From: Luteimonas sp. JM171
GTDB taxonomy: Bacteria > Pseudomonadota > Gammaproteobacteria > Xanthomonadales > Xanthomonadaceae
Direction: 5' to 3'
Assembly: GCF_001717465.1 (NCBI RefSeq)
Contig: NZ_CP017074.1
Location: 1,578,873-1,642,872 of the forward strand
DNA length: 64,000 nt
The position numbers were made by a program, and so were the translations under genes. Below, in pieces: positions 51,630 to 60,865 of the stretch. How positions within the stretch are numbered: the stretch's first letter is position 1; every line of letters begins with the position of its first letter. Under the pieces are notes generated by a model. It was not told the DNA's origin, searched no databases, and was given only the letters and a program-made list of their open reading frames with translations.

Positions 51630-52306
51630 TGGCCAGGATCAACCTGCTTCCGTGGCGCGCCGAGCGCGCCGCCCAGCGCCAGAAGGAATTCATGGCCATG
51701 ATCGGCCTGGCCGTCCTGGCCGGTGCGGCGCTGTGGTTCCTCGTCAACGGCTACTACAACGCGCAGATCGAAGGCCAGCAGGCCCGCAACGCGTTCATGG
51801 ACCAGCAGATCGCCCAGGTGGATGAAACCATCAAGGAGATCGAGGAGCTGGACCGGCAACGTGCCCGCCTGCTGGCGCGCAAGGAAGTGATCGAGGAGCT
51901 GCAGGCCAGCCGGTCGCAGATGGTGCACCTGTTCGATGCGCTCGTGCGGACCATCCCCGATGGCGTGATGCTCACGACCCTCAAGCAGGAAGGCGACCGC
52001 ATGACCCTGGAGGGCCGCGCCCAGTCCAACGCACGGGTGAGCACCTACATGCGCAACCTGGAAGGCGCCGGCTGGATGGCCAACCCGCAGCTGACCGTGA
52101 TCGAGGCCCAACCGGAAGGGGCGGGCGTGCACAGCGCGGCCCTGCCGTACGTGTTCAACCTCTCGGTGACGCTCTCCACGCCCTCCAGCGGCGAGGACGG
52201 CGAGCCGGACGGGCAGGACGCCGCCGATGACGGGGAAGCCGCCACGGCGGACGCCGGAAGTGGGGATGCCGCGGAAGTGGCCAGTGAAGAAGGAGCCGGA
52301 TCGTGA
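51629..52306 (+). CDS. pilN: Type IV pilus alignment protein PilN
   Basis: The 225-residue bitopic protein starts with MARINLLPWR, the motif that binds PilM, followed by a membrane helix (MIGLAVLAGAALWFLVN), a coiled coil and a ferredoxin-like periplasmic domain. The C-terminal 40 residues are a low-complexity acidic tail rich in Asp, Glu, Ala and Gly, not typical of shorter homologues. The end overlaps pilO by 4 bases. Confidence 0.95.
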
Positions 52307-52956
52307 GCGCAAAACGCAAGGTGTCGCTGCGCGAGCTCGACTTCAACAACATGGGCTCGTGGCCGCGCGAGTACAAGATCGGGTTCTGCGTGATCGTCGG
52401 CCTGTTCGTGTTCGGCGCCCTGTGGTGGTTCACGGTGCGCGACAAGCTCGACAGCCTGGAAGGACTGGAGCGGCAGGAAGCCCAGAAGCGCGCCGAGTTC
52501 GAGGAAAAGCAGGGCCGCGCGACCAATCTGGAGCCGCTCAAGCAGCAGCTGGCGCAGATGGAGCAGCAGCTGCAGCAGATGCTGCGCCAGCTCCCCAGCC
52601 GTACCGAGATGCCGGACCTGATCACCGACATTTCGCAGACGGCCGTCGCCACGGGCATCCAGAACGACCTGTTCCGGCCCGGCGCCGAGGTGCCCAAGGA
52701 GTTCTACGCCGAACAGCCGATCTCGCTGCGCATGCGCGGCAGCTACCACCAGTTCGGCGCGTTCGTGAGCGGCGTGGCCTCGCTGCCGCGGGTGGTGATC
52801 ATGACCATGCATGACATTTCCCTGCAGCCGCGCGACGGCGGTGCGATCCGCCCGGGAGCGAACCTGGAGCTGGCCGGCACGGTCAAGACCTACCGCTACC
52901 TGGACGAGGAAGAAACCGCGGAGCAGGCGGCGATCCAAGACGGGGGAGGGCGCTGA
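52303..52956 (+). CDS. pilO: Type IV pilus alignment protein PilO
   Basis: The 217-residue protein starts at a GTG overlapping the pilN end. A cytoplasmic tail is followed by a membrane helix (IGFCVIVGLFVFGALWWF), a Gln-rich coiled coil and a ferredoxin-like domain (ISLRMRGSYHQFGAFVSGVA). PilO pairs with PilN to form the periplasmic part of the alignment complex. pilP starts one base after its stop. Confidence 0.95.
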   Translation: MSAKRKVSLRELDFNNMGSWPREYKIGFCVIVGLFVFGALWWFTVRDKLDSLEGLERQEAQKRAEFEEKQGRATNLEPLKQQLAQMEQQLQQMLRQLPSRTEMPDLITDISQTAVATGIQNDLFRPGAEVPKEFYAEQPISLRMRGSYHQFGAFVSGVASLPRVVIMTMHDISLQPRDGGAIRPGANLELAGTVKTYRYLDEEETAEQAAIQDGGGR

Positions 52957-52957
52957 C

Positions 52958-53488
52958 ATGCGCAGGATGAGCAATGCGGCGCGGCTGGCGCTTGTTGCGG
53001 CGGTGGCGCTCGGGGTGGCGGGCTGCGGCCGCGGGATCACCAGCACCCCGGGCGACGCCCCGAATCTCGAGGAATGGGTGGCCAACGTGCGCGCGCGCCC
53101 GGCGCCGCCGCTGGAGCCACTGCCGGTGATGCAGCAGTTCGAGACGTTCGAATATTCCGCGCAGGGCCTGCGCGATCCCTTCAGCGACGCATTCCCCGAC
53201 ACCGGCGGGGTGGGCCCGCGGCCCGATTCGGACCGCCGCAAGCAGGAGCTCGAGGAGTTTCCGCTCGACAGTCTGGAAATGGTCGGTACGATCGGCCGGG
53301 GCGCGGGGATCATCGGCCTGGTGATGGCACCGGACAAGGTGACCCGCCGGGTGCGCGTCGGCGATTACGCGGGCCAGGCCGACGGGCGCATCACGTCCAT
53401 CTCCGAGGACCGCATCGAGCTGGTGGAGCTGGTGCCCGATGGCGCCGGTGGCTGGCTCGAGCGGCCGGCCGCGATCGCGCTGGAATGA
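52958..53488 (+). CDS. pilP: Type IV pilus lipoprotein PilP
   Basis: From the ATG at 52958 the 176-residue protein carries a lipoprotein signal ending LGVAGCG, an extended N-terminal segment and a C-terminal beta domain (LDSLEMVGTIGRGAGIIGLV and VRVGDYAGQADGRI) that contacts the secretin PilQ. It connects PilN/PilO to PilQ in the periplasm. Earlier in-frame codons lie within pilO and are not used. Confidence 0.95.
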   Translation: MRRMSNAARLALVAAVALGVAGCGRGITSTPGDAPNLEEWVANVRARPAPPLEPLPVMQQFETFEYSAQGLRDPFSDAFPDTGGVGPRPDSDRRKQELEEFPLDSLEMVGTIGRGAGIIGLVMAPDKVTRRVRVGDYAGQADGRITSISEDRIELVELVPDGAGGWLERPAAIALE

Positions 53489-53536
53489 CCTGTGTCGCCT
53501 TGGATAAAACATCAATTAGGGATTAGGGGAAGTCTG

Positions 53537-55477
53537 ATGATGAGCTACGCGCAAGACCCTCGTGCGACGCGTCGCATCCTGCCGATCCGATCGGCCACCT
53601 TGGGACTGGCCGCGGGTCTGCTGGCAGCGGTATCGGGCGTACAGGCGGCGCCGTCGCCAGGCATCGTGCCCCTGGTGGCCGTGGGCCAGGTGGGTGCGCA
53701 GGCCGGTGACCCGGCCAAGCAACTGCCTGGCGCGATCGCCGTCGACGACATCGACTTCCGCCGCGGCGACGGCGGCTCGGGCAAGCTGGTGCTCCGCTTC
53801 GATGGCGAAGGCGCGGCGCCGGACATGCGCGCCGATGGTGCCAGCGTGGTGATCGACGTCGGCAACGTCACCCTGCCGACCGCGCTGCAGCGCCCGCTCA
53901 ATGTTTCCGATTTCGCCACGCCGGTGCAGCGCATCGACGCGGTGCAGAGCGGCACCGGCACCCGCATCGTCCTGACCGCCCACGGCGAGTACGAGCCGAT
54001 GGCCTACCAGAGCGGCCGCGAGTACATCGTCGAGCTGGTGCCGCGGGCCACCACCGCCGAGCGTGGCGTTGGCGCCACGGGCGTCACCGCCGCCGGCCAG
54101 CTCGCCGCGGCCGCGGTTGAGCAGGAGCGCACCTATACCGGGCACCCGGTGGTGTTCAACTTCCAGGACGTGCCGGTGCGCACCGTCCTGCAGATGATCG
54201 CCGAGGAGTCCGACTTCAACATCGTGGCCTCCGACTCGGTGCAGGGCAACGTGACCCTGCGCCTGGACAACGTGCCGTGGGACCAGGCGCTGGACATCAT
54301 CCTGCAGGCCAAGGGGCTGGACAAGCGCCGCAATGGCAACGTCATCTGGATTGCCCCGCAGAACGAGATCGCGAGCTATGAGCAGTCGCGCGAGGACGCC
54401 CGGCTAGAGCTTGAAGAGCGGGTCGAAATGATCACGGAGTACATTCCGATCAGCTACGGCAACGCGGAGGACATTGCGATCCTGCTCACCGACGAGAGCA
54501 AGAGTGGGCAAGGTGGTGGTGCCAATGCCGGTGGAGGGACCGGCCGGCAGAGCCGGGGGTTCCTGTCTTCGCGCGGCAGCCTGAGTTTCGACCGTCGTAC
54601 CAACACGCTGCTGGTGGTGGACATCCCACAGCGGGTGGCGACCATCCGCGAGCTGGTGCAGCAGCTTGACCGGCCGGTTGACCAGGTGGTCATCGAGGCC
54701 CGTATCGTTATCGCGAACGAATCCTTCGCCCGGGATATCGGTGCCCGCTTCGGTGTTTACGGATCGGACAATTTCGATCGCTGGGTGACATCCGGAAATC
54801 TTGATTCCAATGCAGGCGCTTTGGGGCAGGCTTACGATCCTGACCATACCGGAGGCATCACGTTCGAGGATGCGCTCAACTTCTCCAATCCTGCGGACCG
54901 CAACCTTGGAGCTGGCTCGCTTGCGCTCACCATCCTCGGGCGTTACGTCAACTGGGACATGGAGATTTCGGCGCTGCAGGAAGAAGGGCGCGGGGAGGTC
55001 ATCTCCAATCCCCGGATTGTGACAAGCAATCAGCGTGAAGCCGTTATCCGGCAAGGCCAGGAGGTTGGTTACCTCACTGTGACCGGTGGCCAGAGCAATA
55101 ACATTCCCACCGTCCAGTTCAAGGATGTCCTGCTGGAGCTGAAAGTGACGCCCACCATCACGAACGACGGCCGCGTCTTCCTTTCGATGGACATCACCAA
55201 GGATGAGATCGCCGGCTACACCAATATGGGCGCATTCGGATCCGTGCCGAACTTGAATAAGCGCAATATCACTACGGCAGTCCTCATCGAGGACGGGCAG
55301 ACGGTTTCGATTGGCGGCGTGTATGAATTCCGCGACCGCAGCGAGATGTCGAAGGTGCCGTTCCTGGCCGACCTGCCGGTAATCGGCAACCTGTTCAAGC
55401 GCCGCGGCAGGGACCGCGAGAAGGCGGAACTGCTCATCTTCGTGACTCCCAAGGTGCTGCGGGTCGCGCAGCGCTGA
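53537..55477 (+). CDS. pilQ: Type IV pilus secretin PilQ
   Basis: The 646-residue outer-membrane secretin starts MMSYAQDPRATRRIL with a TAGGGGAAG ribosome site. It has a signal peptide, one clear AMIN domain (about residues 70-160), a secretin/TonB short N domain (FNFQDVPVRTVLQMIAEESD), an N1 domain and a C-terminal secretin barrel (EGRGEVISNPRIVTSNQREA, VPFLADLPVIGNLFKRR). It is somewhat shorter than the 700-residue or longer homologues with two AMIN domains. Codon use shifts toward A/T endings in roughly the last third. Confidence 0.95.
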   Translation: MMSYAQDPRATRRILPIRSATLGLAAGLLAAVSGVQAAPSPGIVPLVAVGQVGAQAGDPAKQLPGAIAVDDIDFRRGDGGSGKLVLRFDGEGAAPDMRADGASVVIDVGNVTLPTALQRPLNVSDFATPVQRIDAVQSGTGTRIVLTAHGEYEPMAYQSGREYIVELVPRATTAERGVGATGVTAAGQLAAAAVEQERTYTGHPVVFNFQDVPVRTVLQMIAEESDFNIVASDSVQGNVTLRLDNVPWDQALDIILQAKGLDKRRNGNVIWIAPQNEIASYEQSREDARLELEERVEMITEYIPISYGNAEDIAILLTDESKSGQGGGANAGGGTGRQSRGFLSSRGSLSFDRRTNTLLVVDIPQRVATIRELVQQLDRPVDQVVIEARIVIANESFARDIGARFGVYGSDNFDRWVTSGNLDSNAGALGQAYDPDHTGGITFEDALNFSNPADRNLGAGSLALTILGRYVNWDMEISALQEEGRGEVISNPRIVTSNQREAVIRQGQEVGYLTVTGGQSNNIPTVQFKDVLLELKVTPTITNDGRVFLSMDITKDEIAGYTNMGAFGSVPNLNKRNITTAVLIEDGQTVSIGGVYEFRDRSEMSKVPFLADLPVIGNLFKRRGRDREKAELLIFVTPKVLRVAQR

Positions 55478-55502
55478 CGAAGGCGCGGGCAGGGAACAAG
55501 CG

Positions 55503-55530
55503 ACGGGGCCGGCTGGCCCCGTCTGCTTTT
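55503..55530 (+). terminator. Terminator of the pilMNOPQ operon
   Basis: An 8-bp stem ACGGGGCC (55503-55510) / GGCCCCGT (55515-55522) with a GGCT loop is followed by CTGCTTTT. It lies 25 bp past the pilQ stop and separates it from the MoxR operon. Confidence 0.8.
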
Positions 55531-55641
55531 GCGCCAACCGATCAGGTCTGCTCGAACCCCGCGTGAACGCGGCTGAACCCCTGCCGCCGCTTTCGGTCAA
55601 ACTGGATCCCGGCGCGGTCCGCGTCGTTTCAATGCCTGCAC

Positions 55642-56640
55642 ATGGAGAAAGCCGTCACCGAACCCGATGTAGCCCGGCTGCATGACGCCTTCGGCGCCCT
55701 GCGCGATGCCTTGTCGGCCGAGATCGTTGGCCAGCAGGGGCTGATCGAGCGCCTCCTGGTCACCCTGCTGGCCGATGGCCACCTGCTGGTGGAAGGTGCG
55801 CCCGGCCTGGCCAAGACCAGCGCCATCCGCGCCCTTGCCGCGCGGATGGATGCCGATTTCGCGCGGCTGCAGTTCACGCCGGACCTGCTGCCGGCCGACC
55901 TCACCGGTACCGAGGTCTGGCGCCCGCAGGAAGGGCGTTTCGAGTTCCAGCCCGGCCCCGTGTTCCATTCGCTGCTGCTGGCCGATGAGATCAACCGTGC
56001 GCCGGCGAAGGTGCAGTCGGCGCTGCTGGAAGCCATGGGCGAGCGTCAGGTGACCGTCGGCGGCAAGACCTGGCCGCTGCCGGAGCTGTTCCTGGTGATG
56101 GCCACCCAGAATCCCATCGAGCAGGAGGGCACCTTCCCCTTGCCCGAGGCGCAGCTGGACCGTTTCCTGATGTATGTGCGCGTCGGGTATCCGGATGCCT
56201 CGGCCGAGGCCGAGATCCTGCGTCTGGCGCGCGAGCGGGCCCGGAATGAAGCCGCGCCGGCACGTGCCGCGCCTGACCGCATGCCCAAGGCCGACGTATT
56301 CGCTGCCCGCGCGGCAGTGCTCGACGTGCACCTGGCGCCGCAGCTGGAGCGCTATCTGATCGAACTCGTGCTGGCCTCGCGTGATCCCGGCCGCTACGAC
56401 CCGGACCTCGCGCGCCGCATCGCCTGGGGCGCAAGTCCGCGCGGTTCGATTGCCCTCGAGCGATGTGCCCGCGCGCGTGCATGGCTGGCCGGGCGCGATT
56501 ACGTCACGCCGGATGACGTGCACGCGGTTGCCCCCGACGTGCTCCGCCACCGGGTGCTGCCCAGCTACGAGGCCACCGCCGAAGGCTGGGACGGAGACCG
56601 GCTGGTCGCCGAACTGCTGCAGAAAGTTCCGCTGCCCTGA
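55642..56640 (+). CDS. MoxR-family AAA+ ATPase
   Basis: The 332-residue ATPase has Walker A GAPGLAKTS, Walker B LLLADEINRAP, the sensor segment MATQNPIEQEGTFPLPEAQLD and a C-terminal lid. MoxR ATPases act as chaperones or activators with VWA-domain partners encoded beside them. It is the first of six genes (MoxR, DUF58, DUF4381, VWA, VWA-TPR, BatD) forming a Bat-type operon with overlapping stops and starts. Confidence 0.95.
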   Translation: MEKAVTEPDVARLHDAFGALRDALSAEIVGQQGLIERLLVTLLADGHLLVEGAPGLAKTSAIRALAARMDADFARLQFTPDLLPADLTGTEVWRPQEGRFEFQPGPVFHSLLLADEINRAPAKVQSALLEAMGERQVTVGGKTWPLPELFLVMATQNPIEQEGTFPLPEAQLDRFLMYVRVGYPDASAEAEILRLARERARNEAAPARAAPDRMPKADVFAARAAVLDVHLAPQLERYLIELVLASRDPGRYDPDLARRIAWGASPRGSIALERCARARAWLAGRDYVTPDDVHAVAPDVLRHRVLPSYEATAEGWDGDRLVAELLQKVPLP

Positions 56641-56652
56641 GCGCGCTGACCG

Positions 56653-57597
56653 GTGGCTCGAGCAACCGCCAGCACGCTGAATGTCGCACCGCCGCGAGAA
56701 GGCGGCGAGGGCGTGGTGCCGACCCTGGCCGAGCTGGTGGCGTTGCGCTCGGTGGCCGCAGCCCGGCGCCTCCCGAGGCGCGCACGCATGGCCGGTGCCG
56801 GGCGGGCGCCATCGCCGGTGCGAGGACGCGGCATGGAATACGCCGAGTCGCGCGAGTACGCCCCGGGCGACGAGGTGCGGCATATCGACTGGCGTGTGAC
56901 GGCCCGCAGCGGCCGGCCGCACACGAAGATGTTCCAGGCCGAGCGCGAGCGCCTGACCCTGGTGGTGGCGGACACCGCGCCAGCGCTCTATTTCGGGACC
57001 CGGGTGCGCTTCAAGTCGGTGCAGGCGGCTCGCGCCGGAGCCATCGCGGCATGGGTTGCGGCCCGTGATGGCGACCGCATGGCGGCGCTGCGCGGGACCC
57101 GCGCCGAAGCGCCGGTGACGCCGGCGGGCGGCGCGCGCGGTGCACTCCGGGTGCTGGATGCCCTGGCCCGCTGGTATGGCGCGCCGCCCGACAACGACGA
57201 TGGACTGGACATGGCCCTGGAGCATGCCCAGCGGGTGCTCAGGCCGGGTTCGCGGCTGCTGGTGCTGGCCGACCCGGCCAACATTGCCACCGTACCCGAC
57301 CGGCGCTGGCCCGCGCTGGCGATGCACAGCCAGGTGTTGGTGCTGCTGCCAGTTGATCCGCTTGAAACCGATCCTCCCGCAGGCCCGCTCGCCCTGGACG
57401 TGGACGGCGGCCGGCTCGAATTGGATCTCGGATCCGCCCGGCACCGCCAGCGCTGGCTGCAGGCGTTCGGAGATCCCCTGGAGAGAGCCCTGGCCAGGCT
57501 GCCAGGGTGGGGCGTGGCAGCCGCCGCGCTGCCGAGCAATGGCTCCGGCGATGAATGGCTGCCGATGTTCTCCGTGCCCCGGAGCGTGCGGGCATGA
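56653..57597 (+). CDS. DUF58 domain protein
   Basis: The 314-residue protein starts at a GTG and contains the DUF58 signature YAPGDEVRHIDWRVTARSG followed by LTLVVADTAPALYFGT, a vWA-like strand with the MIDAS Asp region. DUF58 proteins are regularly encoded between MoxR and the VWA membrane proteins; their biochemical role is unknown. The stop overlaps the next start (ATGA). Confidence 0.93.
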   Translation: MARATASTLNVAPPREGGEGVVPTLAELVALRSVAAARRLPRRARMAGAGRAPSPVRGRGMEYAESREYAPGDEVRHIDWRVTARSGRPHTKMFQAERERLTLVVADTAPALYFGTRVRFKSVQAARAGAIAAWVAARDGDRMAALRGTRAEAPVTPAGGARGALRVLDALARWYGAPPDNDDGLDMALEHAQRVLRPGSRLLVLADPANIATVPDRRWPALAMHSQVLVLLPVDPLETDPPAGPLALDVDGGRLELDLGSARHRQRWLQAFGDPLERALARLPGWGVAAAALPSNGSGDEWLPMFSVPRSVRA

Positions 57598-58055
57598 ACG
57601 CGGGCGCATCGCTGCCGCTGCGCGACATCCATGAGCCAGTGGCTCCGCCCTGGTGGCCGCCCGCGCCCGGTTGGTGGCTGGTCGCCGGACTGGTGCTGGC
57701 AGCCGTTGTCGTCGTCGCCGTGGTGATATGGCGCCGCGCCCGTGAGAGCCGGGCGCTGCTGCGCCTGTTCGATGAGGAAGTGGAGCGGGCAACCGATCCG
57801 GCGGCGCGGGTGGCGGCGATCTCGGCCCTGTTGCGGCGGGCGGCCCGCGAGCGGGATGCCCAGGCCGCCGCGCTGCAGGGCGGCGACTGGCTCGCATTCC
57901 TGGACCGGGGCGCAAGCGAGCCTGTCTTCGATGGTCGCCTGGGCCAGCTGCTGCTTGAGGGTGGCTACCGTCGCAACGTGCCTGCCGCAGACGCTGAGGC
58001 ACTGCAGGCGGCCGCGCGCACGCGTTTTCTGGAACTGGCGCGGGGGCGTCGGTGA
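57594..58055 (+). CDS. DUF4381 membrane protein
   Basis: The 153-residue protein has an N-terminal LRDIHEPVAPPWWPPAPGWW motif typical of DUF4381, one membrane helix (LVAGLVLAAVVVVAVVIW) and a cytoplasmic helical tail (AAISALLRRAARERDAQAAA). It is a usual member of MoxR/Bat operons in gammaproteobacteria and its function is unknown. It overlaps the next gene by 4 bases. Confidence 0.88.
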   Translation: MNAGASLPLRDIHEPVAPPWWPPAPGWWLVAGLVLAAVVVVAVVIWRRARESRALLRLFDEEVERATDPAARVAAISALLRRAARERDAQAAALQGGDWLAFLDRGASEPVFDGRLGQLLLEGGYRRNVPAADAEALQAAARTRFLELARGRR

Positions 58056-59128
58056 GCGCGTTGCTGCCAGCGGGTTTCGCCGGCTTCGCCTGGCCGTGGA
58101 TGCTGCTGGCGCTGCCCTTGCCGTGGATACTCCGCCGCCTGCTGCCGGCGATGGCGCCCACCGGCGCCGCGCTGCGCATGCCCCATGGCGCGCGCCTGCT
58201 TGCGGGCGGCCAGCCCGCCTCCGGCAATCGCGGGCCCCATGCCCGGATCCGCCTTCGGCTGGTGCTGGCCGCGCTGGCGTGGATGCTCCTGTGCGTGGCG
58301 GCCGCGCGACCCCAGCAGCTCGGTGACCCGGTCCAGCCCCCGCACGCGGCCCGCGACCTGATGCTGGCGGTGGACCTGTCGGGCAGCATGGCCGACGAGG
58401 ACATGGTGCTGGGCGGACGCCCGGTGGACCGGCTCACCGCTGCCAAGGCGGTGCTGGCCGATTTCCTCGACCGCCGCGAGGGCGACCGCGTGGGGCTGCT
58501 GGTGTTTGGCCGCCGGGCATACATGCTCGCGCCGCCCACCCACGACCTGGACACCGTGCGCCAGCAGTTGCTTGACACCGCGGTGGGTCTGGCGGGCCGG
58601 GAAACCGCGATCGGCGATGCCATCGGCCTGGCGGTCAAGCGCCTGGCCGGCGACGACGACGCCGGCACCGGCGAGAGGGTGCTGGTGCTGCTGACCGATG
58701 GGGTCAACACCGCCGGCATGCTCGAGCCGGTGCAGGCCGCCGAGCTGGCGCGCGCGCACGGCGTGCGCGTACACACCGTGGCGTTTGGCGGGATCGGCGG
58801 CGGGCTTTCGATGTTCGGATTCCGGATGCAGGTGCCGGGCGGTGGTGAGGCCATCGACGAGGACACGCTGCAGGCGGTGGCCGAGGCCACGGGCGGGCGC
58901 ATGTTCCGCGCCCGCGACGCAGCGGAGCTGGCCGGCATCTACGCGGAGATCGACCGGATCGAACCGGTGGAGCGGCCCGCGCCAGCCGCGCGGCCGCGGA
59001 TCGAGCGCTATGCGTGGCCGCTTGGGGCGGCGCTGGCCTGCGCCGCGCTGCTGCTTCTGCCCGGGCTCGGGCTTGCCGGCACGCGCGTGGCGGAGTGGGG
59101 GAGGCGACTGCCGGGGGCGGCGCCGTGA
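58052..59128 (+). CDS. VWA-domain membrane protein (BatA-like)
   Basis: The 358-residue protein starts at a GTG. Two N-terminal membrane helices are followed by a von Willebrand A domain with an intact MIDAS motif (AVDLSGSMADEDM) and later VLLTDGVNTAG, then a C-terminal membrane helix (LGAALACAALLLLPGLGLAG). BatA-type proteins contribute to envelope stress tolerance in several bacteria. The role here is inferred from the operon. Confidence 0.92.
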   Translation: MSALLPAGFAGFAWPWMLLALPLPWILRRLLPAMAPTGAALRMPHGARLLAGGQPASGNRGPHARIRLRLVLAALAWMLLCVAAARPQQLGDPVQPPHAARDLMLAVDLSGSMADEDMVLGGRPVDRLTAAKAVLADFLDRREGDRVGLLVFGRRAYMLAPPTHDLDTVRQQLLDTAVGLAGRETAIGDAIGLAVKRLAGDDDAGTGERVLVLLTDGVNTAGMLEPVQAAELARAHGVRVHTVAFGGIGGGLSMFGFRMQVPGGGEAIDEDTLQAVAEATGGRMFRARDAAELAGIYAEIDRIEPVERPAPAARPRIERYAWPLGAALACAALLLLPGLGLAGTRVAEWGRRLPGAAP

Positions 59129-60861
59129 TCCAGATGCTGGGCGACCTGCACTTCGTGCGGCCGCAGTGGCTGTGGGCCCTGCTGGCCGTGCCGCTGCTGG
59201 CCCTGTGGTGGTACCGGCGCCGGGGCAACGCAGCGTGGACGAAGCAGGTGGATCCGCACCTGCTGCCGCACCTGGTGGCGCCGGCGTCGCGGCGCAGCGG
59301 TTTGGGCCGCGTGCTGCTGGGGCTTTCGATCTTCGCCCTGGCGGTGCTGGCGCTTGCCGGTCCGGGCTGGCGCCAGCAGGAGCAGCCCGTGTGGCAGGAG
59401 GCCGCGCCGCTGGTGATTGCCCTGGACCTTTCCAGCGCGACCCTGGCCGAGGACCTGCAGCCCTCGCGCCTGCTGCAGGCGCGGGCGGCCATCGACCGCA
59501 TCCTGCAGCAGCGCGCCGGGGGTGAAGTGGCGCTGGTGGTGTTTGCCGGGGGGGCACACACGGTGGCGCCGCTGACCGGCGACGCCGGCAACGTGCGACT
59601 GTTCCTGGATGCTCTGGCTCCCGACATCATGCCCACCGAGGGCAGCCGGCCGGAGCGTGCCATTGAGTGGGCGGTGCAGCTGCTTGAGCAGGCGGGCTTT
59701 GATCGCGGCGAGGTGCTGCTGCTCACCCACGATGCCGGGCCCGCCGCGCGCCGCGCCGCATCCGCGGCGGCGCGCAAGGGTCACCGGGTGTCCGTGCTGG
59801 GGCTGGGCACGGCGGTCGGCGCGCCCTATCGCGACGCCGCCGGGCGTCTTGGGACCACCCGGATGGAGGCGGGCGCGCTGCAGGCGCTGGCGTCCGCGGG
59901 AGGCGGCCGGTTCATCGCGCTTGCCGACGGCGACCCGGCCGGCGTCCTCCAGGCCTCGCCGGGCACGGGGGGAGAGCGCGGCGGGCGCGGTCAGGTGAGC
60001 CTCCGCTCGGACCAGGGCTATTGGCTGCTGCTGCCGCTCATGCTGCTGGCCGCGCTCGCCTTCCGCCGCGGCGCGCTGCTGCCACTGCTGGCGCTGGCCG
60101 TCTGCCTGCCCTTGCTGCCCGGGCCTGCGCGCGCGGCCGACGGCGGCTTGTGGAAGCGCGCCGACCAGGAGGCGTACGAGCGCGCGCTCGGGGCGGTGGA
60201 CGCCTATCGCAGCGGCGAGCACGAACGCGCCGCGCGCGCCTGGGAGCAATTGCCGGGCGCCGATGCGGCGTACAACCGCGGCAACGCGCTGGCCCGCGCC
60301 GGGAAGCTGGAGGAGGCGCTTGCGGCATACGACGAAGCATTGGCGCTGGAGCCCGCGATGGAGGACGCCATCGTCAACCGGGATATCGTGCGCCAAGCGC
60401 TGCAGCAGCAGCCGCCGACGCCGGGCCAGGGGGAACCTGAGGCAGGCGGGGATGGGGATGACGAAGGCGAAGCCGAGGACGCGCAGGGCGGCCGAGGCGA
60501 CGGCCGCGAGCCGCCCGGTGAGGACCCGCAGGAATCTCCCGCGGGCGACGCCACCAACGCGGACCAGGCGGAGGGCGCGGACGCCGGGAGCCGGGAGCCG
60601 GGTGAGCAACCGCCCGAAACCACCGACCCCGATGCCCAGCGCCAGGCCGACCAGGCCCTGCGCGAACAGATGCAGCAGGCGCTGGCGCAGGAGGAGTCCG
60701 CCGGCGACGCGCCGGAAGCCGAAGCCGCTGCCGTGGAGGAGGCCGAGCGCCGCGCCGCCGCCGACGCCTGGCTGCGGCGGATTCCCGATGACCCCGGCGG
60801 GCTCCTGCGCGCGCGGTTCAGGCTCGAGCATGAACGCCGGCGCAGCCAGGGGGCAGACTGA
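59125..60861 (+). CDS. VWA-TPR membrane protein (BatB-BatC fusion type)
   Basis: From the GTG at 59125 the protein has 578 residues. It starts with a helix pair (LWALLAVPLLALWWYRRRG), then a VWA domain in which the MIDAS reads DLSSA rather than DxSxS, then further helices (LLLPLMLLAALAF and LLPLLALAVCLPLLPG), and a TPR region (AYNRGNALARAGKLEEALAA) with a long acidic Gly/Glu/Pro-rich tail. BatB and BatC functions thus lie on one chain, a common fusion in gammaproteobacteria. The altered MIDAS Ser may weaken metal binding. Confidence 0.9.
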   Translation: MIQMLGDLHFVRPQWLWALLAVPLLALWWYRRRGNAAWTKQVDPHLLPHLVAPASRRSGLGRVLLGLSIFALAVLALAGPGWRQQEQPVWQEAAPLVIALDLSSATLAEDLQPSRLLQARAAIDRILQQRAGGEVALVVFAGGAHTVAPLTGDAGNVRLFLDALAPDIMPTEGSRPERAIEWAVQLLEQAGFDRGEVLLLTHDAGPAARRAASAAARKGHRVSVLGLGTAVGAPYRDAAGRLGTTRMEAGALQALASAGGGRFIALADGDPAGVLQASPGTGGERGGRGQVSLRSDQGYWLLLPLMLLAALAFRRGALLPLLALAVCLPLLPGPARAADGGLWKRADQEAYERALGAVDAYRSGEHERAARAWEQLPGADAAYNRGNALARAGKLEEALAAYDEALALEPAMEDAIVNRDIVRQALQQQPPTPGQGEPEAGGDGDDEGEAEDAQGGRGDGREPPGEDPQESPAGDATNADQAEGADAGSREPGEQPPETTDPDAQRQADQALREQMQQALAQEESAGDAPEAEAAAVEEAERRAAADAWLRRIPDDPGGLLRARFRLEHERRRSQGAD

Positions 60862-60865
60862 ACCG

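Noticed and set aside
55597..58938. Open frame of more than 1,100 codons on the minus strand, antisense to the MoxR-DUF58-VWA genes
   Set aside because: It is Arg/Pro/Ala-rich, matches no domain, and runs opposite a coherent operon with clear protein families; long antisense frames are expected at this GC content.
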